From Halomonas sp. SpR1 (GTDB lineage Bacteria; Pseudomonadota; Gammaproteobacteria; Pseudomonadales; Halomonadaceae): a stretch of DNA of 64,000 nucleotides. The stretch spans positions 44,059 to 108,058 of the forward strand of contig NZ_JAUAMB010000017.1 of NCBI RefSeq assembly GCF_031010175.1. Direction: 5' to 3'. This document shows, one piece after another, positions 60,796 through 64,000 of the stretch. The position numbers were made by a program, and so were the translations under genes. Position 1 is the first letter of the stretch. Every line of letters begins with the position of its first letter. Below the pieces are notes generated by a model. The model saw nothing but the letters and a program-made list of their open reading frames with translations. It did not search any database and had not been told where the DNA came from.

Positions 60796-62439
60796 TTGCC
60801 TGAACCACTCACTGTGCCATCTGCGCTGACTGCGCAAGTCGAGCGCCTGATACCCAGTGCGCGCCTTGGTCGGTTGGGCCGCCTGCGTCGTGGGCTTGAA
60901 AAAGAGGGGCTGCGGGTCAATGCCGATGGGCACATTGCGCAAACGCCGCACCCGCACGCGCTGGGCTCCAAGTTAACTCATCCGCATATCACTACTGATT
61001 ACTCAGAGTCACTGTTAGAGTACATCACGCCGGTTTACTCCCAGCCGGGTGAAGCGCTGTGTTTTCTGTCTGATCTGCACACTTTTACCTACCAGCACCT
61101 GGAAAACGAGTGGATCTGGCCCGGCAGCATGCCTTCTCGGCTTTCTGGCAATGACAGCGTGCCGATTGCCGACTACGGCAGCTCTAACGTCGGCACCATG
61201 AAGCATGTTTACCGTAAAGGGCTGGACATGCGCTATGGCCGTATCATGCAGGCGATTGCCGGTGTTCACTACAACGTATCGCTGCCGGATGATATGTGGC
61301 ACGGCCTGCGTGAGCTTGAGAAAGCCACCAATATCCCGTTCAACGATTACCGCTCCACCCGCTATTTCGGCATGATTCGCCACTTCCGTCGCCATAGCTG
61401 GTTACTGCTTTATCTATTTGGTGCATCACCAGCCATTGATAAGAGCTTTTTGCCTGACGACAAAAAAGTGCCTGAAAAGCTGCACTCCCTAAGCGACGAT
61501 ACCTACTACGCGCCTTACGCGACGACGTTACGTATGTCGGATCTGGGCTACCAGAACAAGGTGCAGTCGCAGCTTAAAATCTGTTTTAACTCGCTCTCAA
61601 ACTACGTTAACACCCTACGTCACGCCATCTCTTCACCGTGGCCCGACTATGAAAAAATGGGTGTAAATGAGGGTGGCGAGTGGCGCCAGCTGAACGCCAA
61701 TATTCTCCAAATCGAAAACGAATACTACAGCGACATTCGCCCCAAGCGGGTCGCCAAGCATAATGAAACGCCCAGCCAGGCCCTTGAAGCCCGCGGCGTG
61801 GAATACATTGAAGTACGCTGCTTGGATCTCAATCCCTTCGACCCCCTTGGCGTGACTGAAGAGCAGATGCGCTTTGTAGATACCTTTTTGATGTGGTGTC
61901 TGCTTAGCGACAGCCCGTGGATCTCCGACGAAGAGTGCGATCGTCTGGATGACAACCGTCGCTGGGTGGTTGAGCGTGGTCGCGACCCGGAACTTCAGTT
62001 ATTCAACCACGGTGAAACCACCTCGGTGCGTGAGTGGGGCGAGCAGATATTTGCCGAGATGGGCGAAGTCGCCCGCCTGCTGGATGCTGTCGAGGAGGGA
62101 ACACCGCATGCCGATGCCTTGGCAAGCCTTGCGCCACGCCTGGCAGACCCTTCGCTTACGCCCTCTGCCCAAGTGCTAGAGCGTCTCAAAGCGAACGGCG
62201 GCTCGCTAAGTGATTTGATGCTTAGTCTGGCCAAAGAACAGGCGGAGCAGCTAAAAGCTGCCCCCATGCAGCGCTGTCGGGAAGCACTGTTAGCTCAGTT
62301 GATTGAGACCTCTCACCAGCAACAGCACGATATAGAAGCCGCTGACCAGGAGACCTTTGAAGAATTTTTACAGGTCTACTTCACCAAAGCGCGTGAGTCC
62401 CGCGCTCTTTCGGCGCTGCCAACTGAGGTTCGTCAATGA
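60796..62439 (+). CDS. gshA: Glutamate-cysteine ligase
   Basis: 547 residues from TTG 60796, selected because AAGGAG (60782-60787) is eight bases upstream; the GTG at 60787 overlaps that site. GshA makes gamma-glutamylcysteine, the first step of glutathione synthesis. Family motifs are GLEKEGLRV, THPHITTDYSESLLEYITP and YGSSNVGTMKHVYRKGLDMRYG. It is slightly longer than E. coli GshA. Its TGA overlaps the dsbB start. A hairpin (60753-60775) just upstream may be a terminator remnant or leader structure. Confidence 0.95.
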   Translation: MPEPLTVPSALTAQVERLIPSARLGRLGRLRRGLEKEGLRVNADGHIAQTPHPHALGSKLTHPHITTDYSESLLEYITPVYSQPGEALCFLSDLHTFTYQHLENEWIWPGSMPSRLSGNDSVPIADYGSSNVGTMKHVYRKGLDMRYGRIMQAIAGVHYNVSLPDDMWHGLRELEKATNIPFNDYRSTRYFGMIRHFRRHSWLLLYLFGASPAIDKSFLPDDKKVPEKLHSLSDDTYYAPYATTLRMSDLGYQNKVQSQLKICFNSLSNYVNTLRHAISSPWPDYEKMGVNEGGEWRQLNANILQIENEYYSDIRPKRVAKHNETPSQALEARGVEYIEVRCLDLNPFDPLGVTEEQMRFVDTFLMWCLLSDSPWISDEECDRLDDNRRWVVERGRDPELQLFNHGETTSVREWGEQIFAEMGEVARLLDAVEEGTPHADALASLAPRLADPSLTPSAQVLERLKANGGSLSDLMLSLAKEQAEQLKAAPMQRCREALLAQLIETSHQQQHDIEAADQETFEEFLQVYFTKARESRALSALPTEVRQ

Positions 62440-62936
62440 TTCTGCACTCCTTTCGCTCGGTGGCTTTGGCCGGTTTAGCCTTCTGCGTGTTAATGATGGC
62501 GGTGGCCCTGGGCCTCGAACACATCGGCGGTTATGAACCCTGCCCTCTGTGCATCTTTCAGCGTGTGGCGGTGATCGCTGCGGGCATCGTATTTGCCATA
62601 GCCGCTATCCATAGCCCGGCAGGGCGGGTTGGTAAAGTTGTTTACGGGCTGCTGGCGTTGGTCGCGGTGGGAACGGGCGCCTTTATCGCCGGGCGGCATG
62701 TGTGGCTACAAGGCTTGCCCGCAGATGAAGTACCTTCCTGCGGCCCAGGGCTGGATTACATGATGGATATTCTGCCCATGCAGGACGTCGTTGCCATGGT
62801 GCTAACGGGGTCTGGCGAGTGCGCCAATATCGATTTTTCCTTGTTAGGCCTCTCACTACCTGCCTGGACGTTGATCGGTTTTGCCATTCTGGCAATCGCG
62901 CCGCTGCGTATGCTGTTGATGAAAAGCCGGGGTTAG
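62436..62936 (+). CDS. dsbB: Disulfide bond formation protein DsbB
   Basis: 166 residues with four membrane helices. The first periplasmic pair is CPLC (in GGYEPCPLCIFQR) and the second lies in the loop between C of VPSCGPGLDYM and C of GSGECANID. It reoxidises DsbA and passes electrons to quinone. Coupled to gshA by ATGA. Confidence 0.95.
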   Translation: MILHSFRSVALAGLAFCVLMMAVALGLEHIGGYEPCPLCIFQRVAVIAAGIVFAIAAIHSPAGRVGKVVYGLLALVAVGTGAFIAGRHVWLQGLPADEVPSCGPGLDYMMDILPMQDVVAMVLTGSGECANIDFSLLGLSLPAWTLIGFAILAIAPLRMLLMKSRG

Positions 62937-62963
62937 TAGGGCGTCAGCGATAAGGAGTGCGAC

Positions 62964-63830
62964 ATGCTTTATCAACATTTTGCGACTCAAGAAGAGATCG
63001 ATCGTGCCTACGACCCGATGATAGGTCGCGACCCGGCGGTGTTGGTAAAGGATTGGCGTGAGCGTAGCGAGACCTCGCGCACACGCCACCGGGTAAGTCT
63101 AGATGTCCCTTACGGGCATTCGCTTACTGAACGCATGGATATCTTTCATGCCGATGCATCTCATGTCGATAAGCCCCAAGCCCCTGTTCACGTATTTTTC
63201 CATGGGGGCTACTGGCGCTCGCTGAGTCATCGTGAATTTAGCTTTATCGTTGATGACTTGGTCAAAGCCGGTATCACGGTGGCAGTGGTCAACTATGCGC
63301 TCTGTCCGCAAGTACGCTTTAGCGAGATTGTACGTCAGGCTCAGGCTGCCGTGGCCTATGTTTACACCCATGCCGCTGAGCTAGGTGTTGATCCTGAACA
63401 GTTGAGTATTTCGGGGCATTCGGCAGGTGGGCATCTCTGCGCCATGCTGATGTCAACGGACTGGGAGGGCACCTTTGGCTTATCGAACCAACTGATTCGC
63501 GGCGCGCTATGTGTGAGCGGACTCTACGATCTGCGGCCTTTCCCCTGGTCGTGGCTGCAGCCCAAGCTTCAGCTAACCGGTCGCGATGTGCAGGAGTTCA
63601 GCCCGCTATGGCTGCCGTGCCGAGTGGGAGCTGCGGTGAAACTAGTAGCAGGGGGTCTGGAGTCAAAAGAGTTTGAGTGCCAGATGAGCGCCTACAGCGA
63701 GCATTTGAGCGAGCAAGGCCAAACAGTTACTCAGCAGCTAATCCCCGACGTCGATCACTTCTCGATTCTTGAGCACTATCTTAACGATGACTGTTTTGTT
63801 GAGTGGATCAAAAGTTTTCATGGGTTATAA
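62964..63830 (+). CDS. Alpha/beta hydrolase (arylformamidase-like)
   Basis: 288 residues from ATG 62964 with AAGGAG upstream. The oxyanion motif HGGYW (about residue 78) and nucleophile elbow GHSAGGH (about residue 150) identify the hormone-sensitive-lipase/kynurenine formamidase branch. A late Asp/His pair (DVDHFSILEHYL) completes the triad. N-formylkynurenine hydrolysis is one possibility, but no other kynurenine genes are nearby, so the substrate is unknown. Confidence 0.8.
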   Translation: MLYQHFATQEEIDRAYDPMIGRDPAVLVKDWRERSETSRTRHRVSLDVPYGHSLTERMDIFHADASHVDKPQAPVHVFFHGGYWRSLSHREFSFIVDDLVKAGITVAVVNYALCPQVRFSEIVRQAQAAVAYVYTHAAELGVDPEQLSISGHSAGGHLCAMLMSTDWEGTFGLSNQLIRGALCVSGLYDLRPFPWSWLQPKLQLTGRDVQEFSPLWLPCRVGAAVKLVAGGLESKEFECQMSAYSEHLSEQGQTVTQQLIPDVDHFSILEHYLNDDCFVEWIKSFHGL

Positions 63831-64000
63831 GAACACGCCTTAGCTCTGAGTGGAACGCAATAGCCTTCCGCGGGGGCGCTGTGAACCCATATATGGTCTC
63901 CTCCCTGCTTGCAAGGCTTCGGTCATCGATGCAGGAACAGGTTGCTGCCATATATCCGGCCTGTGCATGAGGCGTCGTCTCCTGGCGCCTCTGGCCCCGA
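63831..64000. other. Non-coding end of the window
   Basis: No gene is recognised. A 10-base palindrome CCATATATGG lies at 63887-63896, and CCATATAT recurs at about 63949. The compositional style resembles the intergenic repeats of Halomonas-type genomes, but one copy cannot prove that. Confidence 0.4.

Overview
The window looks like a chromosomal segment of a halophilic gammaproteobacterium of the Halomonas type (Halomonadaceae). The evidence is the E. coli-like gene order nrdR-ribD-ribB(X)-ribH-nusB-thiL-pgpA and nudE-yrfG-hslR-hslO-pckA, acidic secreted proteins, genes for glucosylglycerate (a compatible solute), and moderate-to-high GC codon usage. This is inference from gene content; no rRNA or tRNA gene was seen.

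Layout. 1-2545: end of a cell-envelope or polysaccharide gene, then gmd and an rmd-like reductase (GDP-deoxyhexose synthesis). 3010-19379: an accessory block of surface and secreted proteins. It holds a large cysteine-free acidic S-layer-like protein, a SapC-family protein, three small proteins sharing a DUF6447-like head (one a 46-residue gene overlapping its neighbour by ATGA), a trypsin-like protease, an M14 carboxypeptidase, a 2034-residue DUF4347/cadherin/Ig-like adhesin and a tail-collar protein. Four of these proteins carry DUF4214 repeats (LYxxxLGRxxDxxGxxYW), at the N-terminus in two and the C-terminus in two. A plausible reading is one surface layer with its own processing enzymes, and it is the most interesting system here. 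19879-22407: two lipoproteins (one FlgO-like) diverging from an orphan MotB-like protein, with an exact 8 x 14 bp tandem array between them. 22515-22643: a strong candidate small-RNA gene on the minus strand.

22943-31671: phosphatase and synthase for glucosyl(mannosyl)glycerate, a Cache chemoreceptor, a persulfide-dioxygenase-like hydrolase with a two-part YeeE/YedE transporter, DsbG, and a GH13_18 phosphorylase that could recycle glucosylglycerate. 31882-38647: the nrdR-rib-nusB-thiL-pgpA operon (its RibBA-type protein has lost GTP cyclohydrolase residues, so it is RibBX) and a DUF945 protein. 38835-41300: a Lon-family protease of the divergent second type behind a heat-shock-like promoter. 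41467-45960: two tandem PAS chemoreceptors. 46165-49120: ilvD and a Gfo/Idh/MocA oxidoreductase.

49122-50541: composite intergenic repeats with terminal inverted repeats, followed by a nucleotidyltransferase/unknown two-gene unit that looks like an acquired toxin-antitoxin or defence module. 50621-55221: nudE, yrfG, hslR, hslO and pckA, with a HexR-like site ahead of pckA. 55350-63830: an FMN-dependent hydroxy-acid dehydrogenase, a second copy of the composite repeat, a LysR regulator, a DUF1127 protein, tex, gshA, dsbB and an alpha/beta hydrolase.

Short tandem arrays (7, 14, 17 and 19 bp units) recur in the intergenic spaces and seem to be a trait of this genome.
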